A stretch of DNA of 64,000 nt from Sphingobacterium micropteri (GTDB lineage Bacteria; Bacteroidota; Bacteroidia; Sphingobacteriales; Sphingobacteriaceae), in the NCBI RefSeq assembly GCF_014692515.1, contig NZ_JACOIK010000004.1, forward strand, positions 1-64,000, written 5' to 3'. Within the stretch, counting starts at the first letter, position 1. Each line of letters starts with the position of its first letter. Made by a program: the position numbers and the translations under genes. Under the pieces are notes generated by a model. It was given only the letters and a program-made list of their open reading frames with translations, did no database searches and had not been told where the DNA came from. Shown one piece after another: positions 1 through 8,137 of this stretch.

Positions 1-70
1 CCACCGAACCTCTAACAACGCTCAGATCCACCGCCATTATCTTAAATGAATCATCAAACTTTCTATGCAT
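1..70 (-). CDS. IS3-family transposase OrfA, N-terminal part (runs off the window)
   Basis: Read on the minus strand from an ATG at 70, the frame gives MHRKFDDSFKIMAVDL followed by a short SxxxGSV stretch and leaves the window still open. This matches the start of IS3-type OrfA proteins, which begin with a basic RKF/RKY segment, then FKxMAVxL and RGSV ahead of an HTH_Tnp_1 helix-turn-helix. OrfA binds the element ends and is normally joined to OrfB by frameshifting. Only 23 codons are visible, so I cannot say whether the element is intact. The 11-bp repeat array at 130-228 lies just behind it. Confidence 0.55.
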   Translation of the reverse strand, partial: MHRKFDDSFKIMAVDLSVVRGSV

Positions 71-129
71 CTCTACAAATTTAAAATTACTTATTAAATC
101 TGTCTCGCACTAAAGGTAGCAACTCCAGT

Positions 130-228
130 CGAACACTTCCCGAACAGCGCCCGAACCAGTGTCGAACAAATCCCGAGGATATTCCGAAGAAACGTCGAAC
201 ACCTCTCGAACGGTTGCCGAAGGCAAGG
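130..228. repeat. Phased array of nine 11-bp units with a CGAA(C) core
   Basis: CGAA, or CGAG once, starts at 130, 141, 152, 163, 174, 185, 196, 207 and 218, exactly every 11 bases, with five of the nine units reading CGAAC plus an A, C or G. The other six or so positions of each unit vary freely. A tenth position at 229 has decayed to CAAGG. The open frames across it on both strands look like by-products of the repeat. The strict spacing with conserved core and free linker suggests a row of protein-binding sites on one face of the helix. No function can be assigned. Confidence 0.8.
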
Positions 229-375
229 CAAGGACGCTCTCTCCAACTGGATGGTTTAAAATTTTGGATAATCTAGGTGGTTTTTCTTTTCGGGAACAAG
301 CTCCTCCTTCGCGTTGGCTAAAGGCCAGTCCTCTCCCACCCTTGTAAAAATTGTTCATTTTTCGAGGTTTTTAGG

Positions 376-448
376 GTGTGGCCCGAGGTGCTTAGGCGAT
401 TTTTCCTTGCTAGCTCATCACTGTGCCTAAGCGGAACTTAGGCCACAC
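376..448. other. Stem-loop with two nested perfect arms
   Basis: GTGTGGCC at 376-383 pairs with GGCCACAC at 441-448, and inside it GCTTAGGC at 390-397 pairs with GCCTAAGC at 425-432. A 27-base loop separates the inner arms. Pairing works for either strand. It lies in a long region without genes and is not followed by a clear T-run, so a simple terminator is unlikely. It may be part of a noncoding RNA or an element end. Confidence 0.6.
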
Positions 449-1006
449 AGTTAGTAAAAATTTTGAAAAGTGATTGCGGACTAAACAGGATTTCATAATT
501 AAAACAATCGGTTTGTATTGCCGCATCTTTTGGAAAGCCTTAATGGCAAAACAAGCTCAATTAGCTCGCGGGCTTTGTGATGTTTTTGAATAATTGTTTT
601 TTATGCATAACTCGCTTGTTTATAAACGAGTCTCTTAGGAGCGGGTTTATAGCTATAAGCATGAGGCCCCAACCTATGGTTCTGGAGGGCTAGCACACCC
701 TGAGCACACATAAGAAGGGAACCCCATGCTTATAACATGGGAGTTCTTACTTCTCATCTTGTGCTCAATTGAAAGTGCTAGTTTCCAGAACAAGACTCGA
801 AGCAGAAGCTTCATTGTTTCTATTGAAGATTCTGCGAATTTACTAAATTAAGTAAACTATCCAATCAAAATGTAATAGTCACCGCTGTGCTATACATTAC
901 TAAAAACAAAAGTACAATCATAATTTGTGAAATGCTATTATTTTTAGTAGTTTTACCATCATAAAAAGTAGTAAAAAACTATTTACCAATTGAAAATCAA
1001 AAAAGT
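441..1006. other. Long gene-free region with structured DNA or RNA
   Basis: No convincing reading frame is present. The region holds an imperfect palindrome around 611-631 and the long hairpins at 679-791 and 802-835, and then becomes AT-rich just before the XRE gene at 1021. Together with the 376-448 stem-loop, several independent helices lie within about 460 bases, which suggests a structured RNA or decayed mobile-element ends rather than spacer. Confidence 0.5.
679..835. ncRNA. Candidate structured noncoding RNA (long nested hairpin plus a second hairpin)
   Basis: GTTCTGGAGGGCTAGCAC at 679-696 pairs with GTGCTAGTTTCCAGAAC at 775-791. Inside it 702-717 pairs with 750-766 (GAGCACA against TGTGCTC, AGAAG against CTTCT), and inside that GGAAC and CCCATG near 718-728 pair with 736-748. 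The result is a rod of about 113 bases. A second hairpin pairs GCAGAAGCTTCA (802-813) with TGAAGATTCTGC (824-835). The rod shape recalls 6S RNA or retron msd hairpins, but no reverse transcriptase is in view and neither identity can be shown. The strand is unknown. Confidence 0.4.
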
Positions 1007-1014
1007 TATCTTTG
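1007..1014 (+). promoter_or_regulatory. Candidate Bacteroidota -7 box TATCTTTG
   Basis: TATCTTTG fits the Bacteroidota -7 consensus TAnnTTTG and ends only six bases before the ATG at 1021. A transcript from it would begin about at the start codon, so the XRE mRNA would be leaderless. The -33 element is unclear; a TTG lies near 990. There is no Shine-Dalgarno sequence, which fits. Confidence 0.4.
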
Positions 1015-1020
1015 TTAAAT

Positions 1021-1434
1021 ATGTCAACTGAAGAGAATAAATCATATCTAGATTTGGACAATAAAAAAATTGGGCAGAAAATATATATCCAACGAAAAAT
1101 CAAGGGTCTAAAAGCTTTTGATGTTGCTGAACGGCTTGGCATAAAGGAAGCAGCTTATACCAAGTATGAACGTGGCGAAACAAAAATTACTATCGAATTT
1201 GTTAGGAAAGTGTCAGAAATATTAGATATCGATCCGTTACTTTTACTTTCTTCTTCTGATATAAATTATTTCGACAATATACATAACTCACCAATAATGA
1301 GTACTTTTCACACTTATCAATCAACAAACGAACGACAGAACGAAGCTATTCTATTATTGATTGAAAATGTCGTAAGAATGAATAAAAGTATCATGCTTCT
1401 GCTGGATAAGGAGCTCCAAAAACAGAATAAATAA
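1021..1434 (+). CDS. XRE-family HTH protein, tandem paralogue 1
   Basis: A 137-aa protein. The helix-turn-helix lies at about residues 17-80 (IYIQRKIKGLKAFDVAERLG, KEAAYTKYERG) and ends in the usual ISEILDIDP-like helix. The C-terminal 50 residues carry SSDxNYFDNIHNSPIMSTFHTY and then a helix with EAILLLIENV. This tail is repeated in the next gene and is seen in other Bacteroidota XRE proteins. I start at the ATG at 1021 and not the upstream TTG, because the predicted transcript begins there. It is probably a DNA-binding regulator; its target is unknown. Confidence 0.75.
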   Translation: MSTEENKSYLDLDNKKIGQKIYIQRKIKGLKAFDVAERLGIKEAAYTKYERGETKITIEFVRKVSEILDIDPLLLLSSSDINYFDNIHNSPIMSTFHTYQSTNERQNEAILLLIENVVRMNKSIMLLLDKELQKQNK

Positions 1435-1455
1435 GTTTTAGTTACTATTTTAATT

Positions 1456-1848
1456 ATGGATATTCAAAAACTAATTGAGAATATAGATAAAGAAAAATTT
1501 GCAATCAAATTTCAGGTACATAGAGAAATAAGTGGTATATCCACAAAAGAGGCAGCTGTCAAATTAAATGTAGAGGAAAATGAAATTGTAGCCATTGAAA
1601 ATGCGAATGGCAAAATCACACCCGAGTTAGTAAAAAACACTGCTGTCTTATTCAAAACAGACGTTTCTTCCCTACTTTCTTCTTCCACAAATCTTAGTCA
1701 TTTCGAACATGTATACAGTTCACCAATAAATAGTACTTTTCATACTTTTAAGTCTACTGATGAGAAACAAAGTGAGGCAATTTTGCTATTAATTGACAAC
1801 GTTACCAGCATGAGTAATCGTATAACAGAATTACTAGAGCAAAAATAG
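1456..1848 (+). CDS. XRE-like HTH protein, tandem paralogue 2
   Basis: A 130-aa protein starting 21 bases after paralogue 1, probably on the same transcript. Its N-terminal half is a diverged helix-turn-helix (GISTKEAAVKLNVEENEIVA). The C-terminal half matches paralogue 1 closely, with the same Ser-rich segment, the SPINSTFHTF motif and the EAILLLIDNV helix. The conserved tail against a diverged DNA-binding half suggests the two form a dimer or bind a common partner. Function unknown. Confidence 0.7.
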   Translation: MDIQKLIENIDKEKFAIKFQVHREISGISTKEAAVKLNVEENEIVAIENANGKITPELVKNTAVLFKTDVSSLLSSSTNLSHFEHVYSSPINSTFHTFKSTDEKQSEAILLLIDNVTSMSNRITELLEQK

Positions 1849-1920
1849 CTTTGGGTTTAATTAAAGATTATAGGGAAAGTGCGTGAGGAGATTAGGCGGT
1901 TTAGGGAAGTATAAAAAAAT

Positions 1921-1947
1921 AAAGGGATACCAAAACGGCATCCCTTT
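1921..1947 (+). terminator. Rho-independent-type hairpin after the XRE pair
   Basis: AAAGGGATACC and GGCATCCCTTT pair as an 11-base stem with one mismatch around an AAAAC loop. It lies 70 bases past the second XRE gene, with AT-rich sequence on both sides, and may act in both directions. Confidence 0.6.
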
Positions 1948-2035
1948 AATCTCCTACTTAGTTACGTTTCATTGCTGAAAGAGGCTTTACCAAGTCTTAC
2001 GCTACAAATATACCAATATTAAACCAATTATCAAA

Positions 2036-2716
2036 ATGAAGATTGATCTTAGACATAAATATTTATCTAGACCGCGATACAATAGGTATCTTCAAGCAAC
2101 ACAATCCGATATACCTCGAGCAAAGCGTCTATATAACGCCAATATACGTCTAGCACAGGCTTTTCATCCGTTACTTACACAGTTTGAAGTGGTATTGCGC
2201 AACTCTATCCAGAATACGGTAACTACACATTTTAAAGACGCAGATTGGATAATTAACCAAAAGAATGGATTTATGTCACACCCTTCGCTCTCTAATTCCA
2301 GATACTTCTTAAAGGAATCTATCTCTAATACGGAACGAAAGCTTCGTCGGAGAAAAATTGCTATCACAAGCGGTAAACTTTTGGCTGATCAAACATTCGG
2401 TTTTTGGACAGCCCTCTTTCTTGGGCATCACTATTCATTGCTGAACGGATGTCCAATACATGTCTTTCCTTATAAGCCATCGTCTGAAAACCGTGCAAGC
2501 ATCTATACCAAATTAGAGAAAATAAAAGAGTTCAGGAATAGAATAAATCACTGTGAACCGATTTGTTTCAACGGCAGTCATATCGATTGTTTGGATGCAG
2601 AAGATATATACAAAACCTTATACGATTTAATTGCGTGGTTAGATCCACAGTTAACTCCATTCTTTTCCGACATCGACAATGTGCCAAGCAAAATAAAGCT
2701 GATCAAGAGGATTTGA
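2036..2716 (+). CDS. Abi-like HEPN protein
   Basis: A 226-aa protein with the layout of Abi_2-type abortive-infection proteins: an N-terminal segment RYxRYLxA, then LAQAFHPLLTQFEVVLRNSI, a central FGFWTALF motif and, at R167-H172, RNRINH within FRNRINHCEP. The R-x4-H pair is the catalytic signature of HEPN ribonucleases. Family members are thought to cut RNA after phage infection and stop growth. It stands alone, with no partner antitoxin next to it. A 26-base stretch of this gene recurs at 50595-50620. Confidence 0.75.
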   Translation: MKIDLRHKYLSRPRYNRYLQATQSDIPRAKRLYNANIRLAQAFHPLLTQFEVVLRNSIQNTVTTHFKDADWIINQKNGFMSHPSLSNSRYFLKESISNTERKLRRRKIAITSGKLLADQTFGFWTALFLGHHYSLLNGCPIHVFPYKPSSENRASIYTKLEKIKEFRNRINHCEPICFNGSHIDCLDAEDIYKTLYDLIAWLDPQLTPFFSDIDNVPSKIKLIKRI

Positions 2717-2817
2717 AAATTAAAGGAAGGTCATTACAAAATGAACTGAAAAGGCACCCGAATGTTCAAGTCGATCCTCATCCATGAAAGGGAACACGAA
2801 TGTATATAGGAAGAAGT
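2711..2817 (+). pseudogene. Remnant of a small conserved ORF (ELKxxPxVQVDPHP)
   Basis: In the frame after the Abi gene, SLQNELKRHPNVQVDPHP ends at a TGA at 2785, and a shifted frame then gives KGNTNVYRKK. The same short protein recurs at 34868 (SLRHELKKYPDVKV) and its tail at about 29997 (VNPHPPKKTNVYR). I read this as the broken 3' end of a small accessory gene common in these loci. Function unknown. Confidence 0.35.
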
Positions 2818-2874
2818 AATTGAGGTGGTCGTTGACAAGAAGTACTGAAGAACAACGATATATAAAAGCTAATC

Positions 2875-3054
2875 ATGGGAGGTAAGAAGTATTTGATTTT
2901 ATTGCTGGTGGTTCTGACTATCTTATTGAGTTACGTTTACTTGAGAAAATCTAACTTTTTTGAGATCGATGCATGTTTAGATTGCGGAGGACGCTGGAAT
3001 TATCAAACCGAGGAATGTGACAGTACTGATCTAAAGAAAGATATTCAATGGTAA
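2875..3054 (+). CDS. Small membrane-anchored protein with a CLDCGGRWN motif
   Basis: A 59-aa ORF. It has a basic MGGKK start, one hydrophobic segment at residues 6-22 (LILLLVVLTILLSYVYL) and then DACLDCGGRWNYQTEEC. Such small single-pass proteins with a Cys-x2-CGGRW tail sit beside toxin-immunity loci in Bacteroidota. The tail would be outside the membrane if the N-terminus stays in. Function unknown. Confidence 0.5.
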   Translation: MGGKKYLILLLVVLTILLSYVYLRKSNFFEIDACLDCGGRWNYQTEECDSTDLKKDIQW

Positions 3055-3152
3055 GTATTATTCGAAAATTGATCTCTATTTTTACTAAATGTCGATTAAC
3101 AACCCGATTAGATGAAATGAATAAAAGAAGTTTTATCGAAAGAAAAGAGAAA

Positions 3153-3213
3153 AGAAGGTGGCCAAAAAGGTCACCTTCAGGTCAAAAAAAATCCGGCACT
3201 GGACCGGATCTTA
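3153..3213. terminator. Two consecutive hairpins between convergent genes
   Basis: GAAGGTGGCC pairs with GGTCACCTTC at 3153-3177, followed by an A-rich run, and ATCCGG pairs with CCGGAT at about 3189-3213. They lie between the small plus-strand ORF and the minus-strand gene ending at 3276, so they probably terminate both. Confidence 0.55.
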
Positions 3214-3275
3214 TACGCTTGTGAATACGTATAGCCACTGAGTACTGCTTCCTCAGCGATTACGTTGTATTTAAT

Positions 3276-4079
3276 TTAATTGAATCGTCCGGCCTGATTG
3301 TCCGCTTCAACGGCAAGCTGTATAACATAACCTACCATGAAAGCATCCACAATTGAAAGCGCATAATCTCGATCGATCGGCAGCTTATCGGGGGTCAGTA
3401 ATTTCTCATCAATATATTTTTCGGCATCCCACATTTTACGGACTAATCTCGGGTTATCCGGTCCAATCCTTTCAAAAACACGCTCGAAAGCGGCGTTAGC
3501 TGTTTCTATAAATTCAGTTCGATCCGCACCAGAAAGTGGTAAAGTGGTAATTTGCACGGGAGTTTTCATTTTCTTTGGTTTGTTAATTTGGCTTGCCGTA
3601 GATTGTTCTTTAATAGCGGGAATTTCTTCCTTTTGGCGTAAGCGATGATCCATGCCATCAGTTTGATGCCCTTCTACTTCGTCAAAGACCGCTTTGAAAA
3701 TATCCAGTTTAAGCTCGTCATCGTATAGAAAACCATTCTCACGTTGTTCCCCCGAGATATAGATATCCCATTCATCGACACTGATTTTGTGCATGTTATC
3801 GAACAGCAGTTTAGATAGTTCCAACGCCGGCGGAGAAGCTTTCAGCATTTCCGCCCACTTCCTAAACCCCGCCAATAGCGCGATGTAGTGCTGGGCTTTC
3901 ATAAGAGAAAAATTGTCTTCATCGATGTCATAATCGAGAGCGAGTGCATCTACGTCAAAATACTTTGGCGTGTACGCATAAAGGTCACGCCCATAAGTGG
4001 GATCGAAATAAGGTTTTTGTGTTTTAAAATCTTTGTACAGATTTTTTGCCTGGAGTTTAAAGTACTCAATAGTTTCCAT
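3276..4079 (-). CDS. Conserved hypothetical protein (METIEYFKLQAKN family)
   Basis: A 267-aa protein. I start at the ATG at 4079 (METIEYFKLQAKNLYKDFKT), which has AGGA eight bases upstream; the longer frame upstream starts with a non-conserved segment. The N-terminal half is acidic (Asp/Tyr-rich up to residue 70). The C-terminal 90 residues are mostly helical, with FERVFERIGPDNPRLVRKMW. I know this N-terminus only as a recurring hypothetical protein in Bacteroidota accessory regions. It is read towards the plus-strand genes, alone. Function unknown. Confidence 0.6.
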   Translation of the reverse strand: METIEYFKLQAKNLYKDFKTQKPYFDPTYGRDLYAYTPKYFDVDALALDYDIDEDNFSLMKAQHYIALLAGFRKWAEMLKASPPALELSKLLFDNMHKISVDEWDIYISGEQRENGFLYDDELKLDIFKAVFDEVEGHQTDGMDHRLRQKEEIPAIKEQSTASQINKPKKMKTPVQITTLPLSGADRTEFIETANAAFERVFERIGPDNPRLVRKMWDAEKYIDEKLLTPDKLPIDRDYALSIVDAFMVGYVIQLAVEADNQAGRFN

Positions 4080-4347
4080 AATACATTCCTGTTGCACCGA
4101 CTTAATATCCTGAATTTTTGGCGTTCGTAATCTTGTTTGGATAATAAGCAGGCAGGTTTGCATTATTAAACTATTGGCTGATGAAATCTTTGCACGAACG
4201 GGCAAGCTTGCCAACAAGCATAAACAATTATAGGAATTAGTTTCTTTACGACAAAATATATTGTGATAATTCTTGCAGACATTGCCCGCACGGGCTGAGA
4301 AGTTTCCGGGTCTTTATTAAACCTATAAAGTTGCTAATATGCACATA

Positions 4348-5115
4348 CTAATCGATCATTGACTCTAGATGAAAGCCCTTATTTATAAGCTCTAGTCGTA
4401 ATGATTGCATAAAATTAGACATAGCATTTAATGATTTACGCATAATTCTAACCTGTTCTTCGAAACGAACCATATGCCCTGTGCCTGCACTGTACGTACT
4501 ACCATCATTAGAAACACTACTCCTACGGTCTGAATCTAACATCGAAAAGGAATGCACCATCGAATTGCGTATCGTATTAGCTTCTTTCATTTCTGTCTCC
4601 ATATCGATAACGATACTGTATATATTGTAGTAATCGTATTCCTTCAATCTCTTTTTGAGGTTATTCATCGTGACAAAAGGATTCTCTCTATTCGATTTAT
4701 CACTATTCTCAGCTAAGCATAATTCCCATGCCAAATTTATAATCTGTAATATCAGATCACGTGTAGATATCAAATAATAAAATGTCATCTCACTATAAAG
4801 CTCGTATTGCAAAAGATTAATTATCTTACTCTCGCGTTTGTAATCGCAGGACGTCAACGCAACTCCACGATCGAAATTTACCATGGCATTGATAAATGAC
4901 TGCCTGAGATTCCAAGTTTTTTTATTGAGGAGACAATCCCACTCGTGCAGATTTTGTATCTGATTCACTTCGGCAATTGTCTTTTTTTTATTCATGAGCA
5001 GATCTATTTCTGATACCCAAGGGAAACCAAAACTACTAACAACTGGTGTTTCATCTACAAACTTACCCCATTCCTCTTTCGTAGGATATGAGTAGCTACT
5101 CATTTTTAACATCAT
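4348..5115 (-). CDS. HEPN-family protein, second gene of a HEPN pair
   Basis: A 255-aa, largely helical protein. R183-N-S-M-V-H188 within ANTIRNSMVHSF is the R-x4-H signature of HEPN nucleases, preceded by helices containing FYYLISTRDLILQIINLAWEL. The layout resembles the Cthe_2314-like and related HEPN families. It begins 13 bases after another HEPN-signature gene on the same strand, so the two are probably translated together. HEPN proteins of this kind are usually RNases or RNase toxins. The pair is not a system I can name. Confidence 0.6.
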   Translation of the reverse strand: MMLKMSSYSYPTKEEWGKFVDETPVVSSFGFPWVSEIDLLMNKKKTIAEVNQIQNLHEWDCLLNKKTWNLRQSFINAMVNFDRGVALTSCDYKRESKIINLLQYELYSEMTFYYLISTRDLILQIINLAWELCLAENSDKSNRENPFVTMNNLKKRLKEYDYYNIYSIVIDMETEMKEANTIRNSMVHSFSMLDSDRRSSVSNDGSTYSAGTGHMVRFEEQVRIMRKSLNAMSNFMQSLRLELINKGFHLESMID

Positions 5116-5128
5116 ATTGATAAATTCA

Positions 5129-6469
5129 TTACTTTATTGCCCACGGAACTCGTTCACCAGAATCGGTCCACTTATTTACACTGGTACGATTATTATAGAG
5201 GCCCTTATAATCCAAAATAAAGAGAATCGATAACTCTACATACCAAAGGCCCAAATGAAGTGTTTGAAAGGTAACCTCGCTAGATACTATAAGCATTTTC
5301 CTTCGTTTATTGACGTTACCGTGTACGAGCGCATTCCTAATCTCGGTTATAGCCTTTGGTCCGTTGTCATATCCTAAATGTGAGGAAAGACTGTTATATA
5401 ATTCCGGGATATTGATGGGTACATTTAGTTGTGCCAGAATACACGCTATCTTCTGTTCAGCGCTTAATCGCTTTGCGGATTTCTTATCAATTAATCGAAG
5501 ATGTTCGACAACCAACCAATTAAAAATGAGCTCTAGTGCGGTTTGCATTAGAATTATGGAGCCTTCTAGCTTCCCTGCATTAGAATTCGATTCTACATAC
5601 CAATGTATCACAGTTATTAAAAAATCACGATCCAATTCGTCCTTCCAAAGTTCATTGAACTTTCCCCAAATATCTTTAAATACGGGGAAGTGGATTGAAC
5701 TCCACGAGCTGACATATTGATACGGTTCGATTGTCTCCTGGGAAAAATCTATAAAGACAGGCCGTCCATCGACCATTCCTGCATTCATTATTGTCCCAGC
5801 TTTTCTACCATTAATAAAACTTAAAAAAACAGGAATGATATATTTAAACTCTTTAAAAGACAATTGTTGATACAGATCCAGTCTTCCCGTATACAAGATA
5901 TCATATTGCCCATCGGTTTTCAGCTGACGAAATCTCTGTTTAAAATCTTCGACTTTGTCGATTGCGAGAAAAGGATTAGTTTTAGAAATCAAAAACCTAT
6001 CCATAGACCTCCGTGTATTGGTGCCTTTTACATCCATTAGCAATTCTCCACCAAATAACTCTCGCATGTTTGGAATTGCAAATAACAAATAATCTGGTTC
6101 GGTGTCTTCTATTGGCCAAAAGAAATCACGTGATACACCATATGCAAAGGACTTCTCTGGATCTGAGCTTATGGTAGAATCATTAATAACTATACTACCG
6201 CAATCTCTGCCTCCTATCAAAATCTGGTAGGCAAAGTCATGTATACTGGGTGAATCAGACACTGATATTATTCTTCCACTGATAAATACCTTTGGATATC
6301 TAACCAATTTGTATTCGACCTTGCCATGCAATAAAATATCATTATGTTCGCAATGTAACTTTATCTCACCTTCATAGATGAGATAAGTTCCACCTCCAAT
6401 GACGATTGGATGTTTAAGTCTTTCAGGATGCTCCTTTCTACATACTACAGTCTTACTTGTTTCTTTCAC
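5129..6469 (-). CDS. ApeA-like HEPN-domain protein, first gene of a HEPN pair
   Basis: A 446-aa protein in two parts. Residues 1-260 look mostly beta (GGGTYLIYEGEIKLH, KVFISGRII), as in the N-terminal half of ApeA-type proteins. Residues 270-446 are helical and hold R378-N-A-L-V-H383 inside TEIRNALVHGN, a canonical HEPN R-x4-H motif. ApeA is a single-gene abortive-infection protein that senses phage and cuts tRNA; the similarity here is in layout only. It precedes the smaller HEPN gene by 13 bases. A TTGTTATTCTCCT upstream region gives a weak ribosome site on the minus strand. Confidence 0.6.
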   Translation of the reverse strand: MKETSKTVVCRKEHPERLKHPIVIGGGTYLIYEGEIKLHCEHNDILLHGKVEYKLVRYPKVFISGRIISVSDSPSIHDFAYQILIGGRDCGSIVINDSTISSDPEKSFAYGVSRDFFWPIEDTEPDYLLFAIPNMRELFGGELLMDVKGTNTRRSMDRFLISKTNPFLAIDKVEDFKQRFRQLKTDGQYDILYTGRLDLYQQLSFKEFKYIIPVFLSFINGRKAGTIMNAGMVDGRPVFIDFSQETIEPYQYVSSWSSIHFPVFKDIWGKFNELWKDELDRDFLITVIHWYVESNSNAGKLEGSIILMQTALELIFNWLVVEHLRLIDKKSAKRLSAEQKIACILAQLNVPINIPELYNSLSSHLGYDNGPKAITEIRNALVHGNVNKRRKMLIVSSEVTFQTLHLGLWYVELSILFILDYKGLYNNRTSVNKWTDSGERVPWAIK

Positions 6470-6650
6470 TTGTTATTCTCCTCAACACTTAGGTTGAATT
6501 AAAATGCTAAAATCTCCGTCAAATCGGTTCCTATTTGACCATCCTAAATATACTACAATTTTTTATTGCTAGACGACAGTCAAATTACCTTGCTTTAGAT
6601 AGCTGATTTCTGTAAATTTAGAAGGTAGGAAATATCAATAATATTATATC

Positions 6651-7763
6651 ATGATACATTACAAAGATGATGCATATCTGTTTGATGAATTATTTGGCGA
6701 ATTATTCCGAGCCCCAAACGTACATTTAGTCAAGAAACGATTAAAAAACTATTCCGATGCGCCAGCCTATCATGGGGTCATATGCTTCAGCGATAAAGAC
6801 GGTAGCATCAGCACCTTTATCGATGTTAATAAAAAAGAAATCAATAAACTCTCTCTCTCCTGTAGCTTAAGCTTCTATGATTCCAAGGGACGCCACAATG
6901 AAAATTTACTATCGAACTTTTCAATAGATCTTTATGTGGTCCTTAGGCGACCAGAATGTGTAGAAAACCATATATTAATGGGATTCGATGAGCTATTGGT
7001 GTATTTAAAAATACAGAGAAATGCAGAATTACAAAGTTCGCTCAATCTTCCAACACTCTCTGCGTGTGAATGTACAACTCAAAAGTTTAATTATATCAAT
7101 GAAGGACGTAGAATAAGAAAGATATATTTTCCTTCATATAGTGGTCCAGTATTGGATATTTATTTTGAAAATGAGCTAAATGAAGTTTTTGTTATAACTA
7201 GAAACGCTCTCACCTTTCTTAAAACACATAAAGAGCGTGTATTTGAGGAATTAGAACTACTTGGAAACCACGATTCTGGATTGAACCTTTATCCTAGATA
7301 TAATAATTGCATAGCCGAAACAGCACAGGGGTTATATAATTTTTGGGAAAGGATAGCTTTCATCTTCACTGAATTCTACCCATTAAACGCTAACGCTAAG
7401 AACCCGCCATCTTATGGTAAATACTTTAGGGACAAAGGAAAATCACTAGATCCATCATTAAAAACACATCTATTTAACTGGTTTTTTAATAGGTTAGATA
7501 ACGAACATAGTCGGTTATCTACTATGAGGCATCCATCAATTCATTATAACTCTTCTAACACCCCATCAGGTATGAGAAGCGTTCAGTTAATAAAGGATTT
7601 TCACAAACAACTCGATATCGCGGAATTAAAAGAGATCTGGAGTAACGAAATTGATTTTTTAAACGCTGAACTAGAGGTGCTGTCTGAAGCGTTAGAAAAA
7701 GCGCTTTTGCTTATTGAAGAATGGGCAATTATCAAGAAGACTAAAGAGAGTCAGTCGAACTAA
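6651..7763 (+). CDS. HEPN-family protein (RHPSIH type)
   Basis: A 370-aa protein with R293-H-P-S-I-H298 in the segment STMRHPSIHYN, the form of the HEPN R-x4-H motif seen in Cthe_2314-type proteins. About 20 residues earlier comes a helix with LFNWFFNRLDNEHSRL. The first 200 residues are beta-rich and unlike anything I know. It is divergent from the HEPN pair and alone on its strand. The likely role is an RNase effector in phage defence. Confidence 0.55.
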   Translation: MIHYKDDAYLFDELFGELFRAPNVHLVKKRLKNYSDAPAYHGVICFSDKDGSISTFIDVNKKEINKLSLSCSLSFYDSKGRHNENLLSNFSIDLYVVLRRPECVENHILMGFDELLVYLKIQRNAELQSSLNLPTLSACECTTQKFNYINEGRRIRKIYFPSYSGPVLDIYFENELNEVFVITRNALTFLKTHKERVFEELELLGNHDSGLNLYPRYNNCIAETAQGLYNFWERIAFIFTEFYPLNANAKNPPSYGKYFRDKGKSLDPSLKTHLFNWFFNRLDNEHSRLSTMRHPSIHYNSSNTPSGMRSVQLIKDFHKQLDIAELKEIWSNEIDFLNAELEVLSEALEKALLLIEEWAIIKKTKESQSN

Positions 7764-8137
7764 AATTTAAAACCAAAACCTTTATGAAATATTCACTAGT
7801 AGACAACGTAAAGACTGAAATTTTTGAAAAAGGGAAAGGTATCTGCGAGTGTTGAGGAAGTCCCGCTATCCTGCTTGGTAACGTAAAGCTGCTAATTTAA
7901 CCATTAAGACGTGTACGCACCTACAACTTACCGCATACTGAGGGATTGTTTTTAAAATATAGCAAGGTTTTGATTAATGAGAGGTTTTTGCTATTTTTAG
8001 GTGAAGTAAGATTATTGACCGAGGTCGCTACTTTAAGAATAAGAAACAGGATATAGAAACGATTTAGAGAATGATTTTGTATTTCGGTTTCGTATAAATA
8101 ATTGTTAGACGACATTTTAATAACCCTAACGCTAAAA
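7764..8137. other. Intergenic region with one gene relic
   Basis: Apart from the relic at 7784-7897, nothing convincing is seen. The short ORF on the minus strand at 7921-8115 has no recognisable product. A GTTAGAC followed by GAC lies 28 bases before the SIR2 gene; it resembles an integron core site, but no matching partner site was found. Confidence 0.4.
7784..7897 (+). pseudogene. Possible CoiA-like gene relic
   Basis: ATG at 7784 opens MKYSLVDNVKTEIFEKGKG and then ICEC, an in-frame TGA, and GSPAILLGNVKLL before a TAA. The start of CoiA-like competence proteins reads MKYALVN...KGLKG followed by a CxxCG zinc motif, which this resembles with its second Cys converted to a stop. The rest of such a gene is absent. 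Weak call based on about 30 codons. Confidence 0.25.

Noticed and set aside
159..347. A 62-aa ORF across the 11-bp array
   Set aside because: The frame stays open because the repeat lacks stops; the product repeats the array and has no ribosome site.
679..835. Retron ncRNA
   Set aside because: The hairpins have a suitable shape, but no reverse transcriptase gene lies within the window on either strand.
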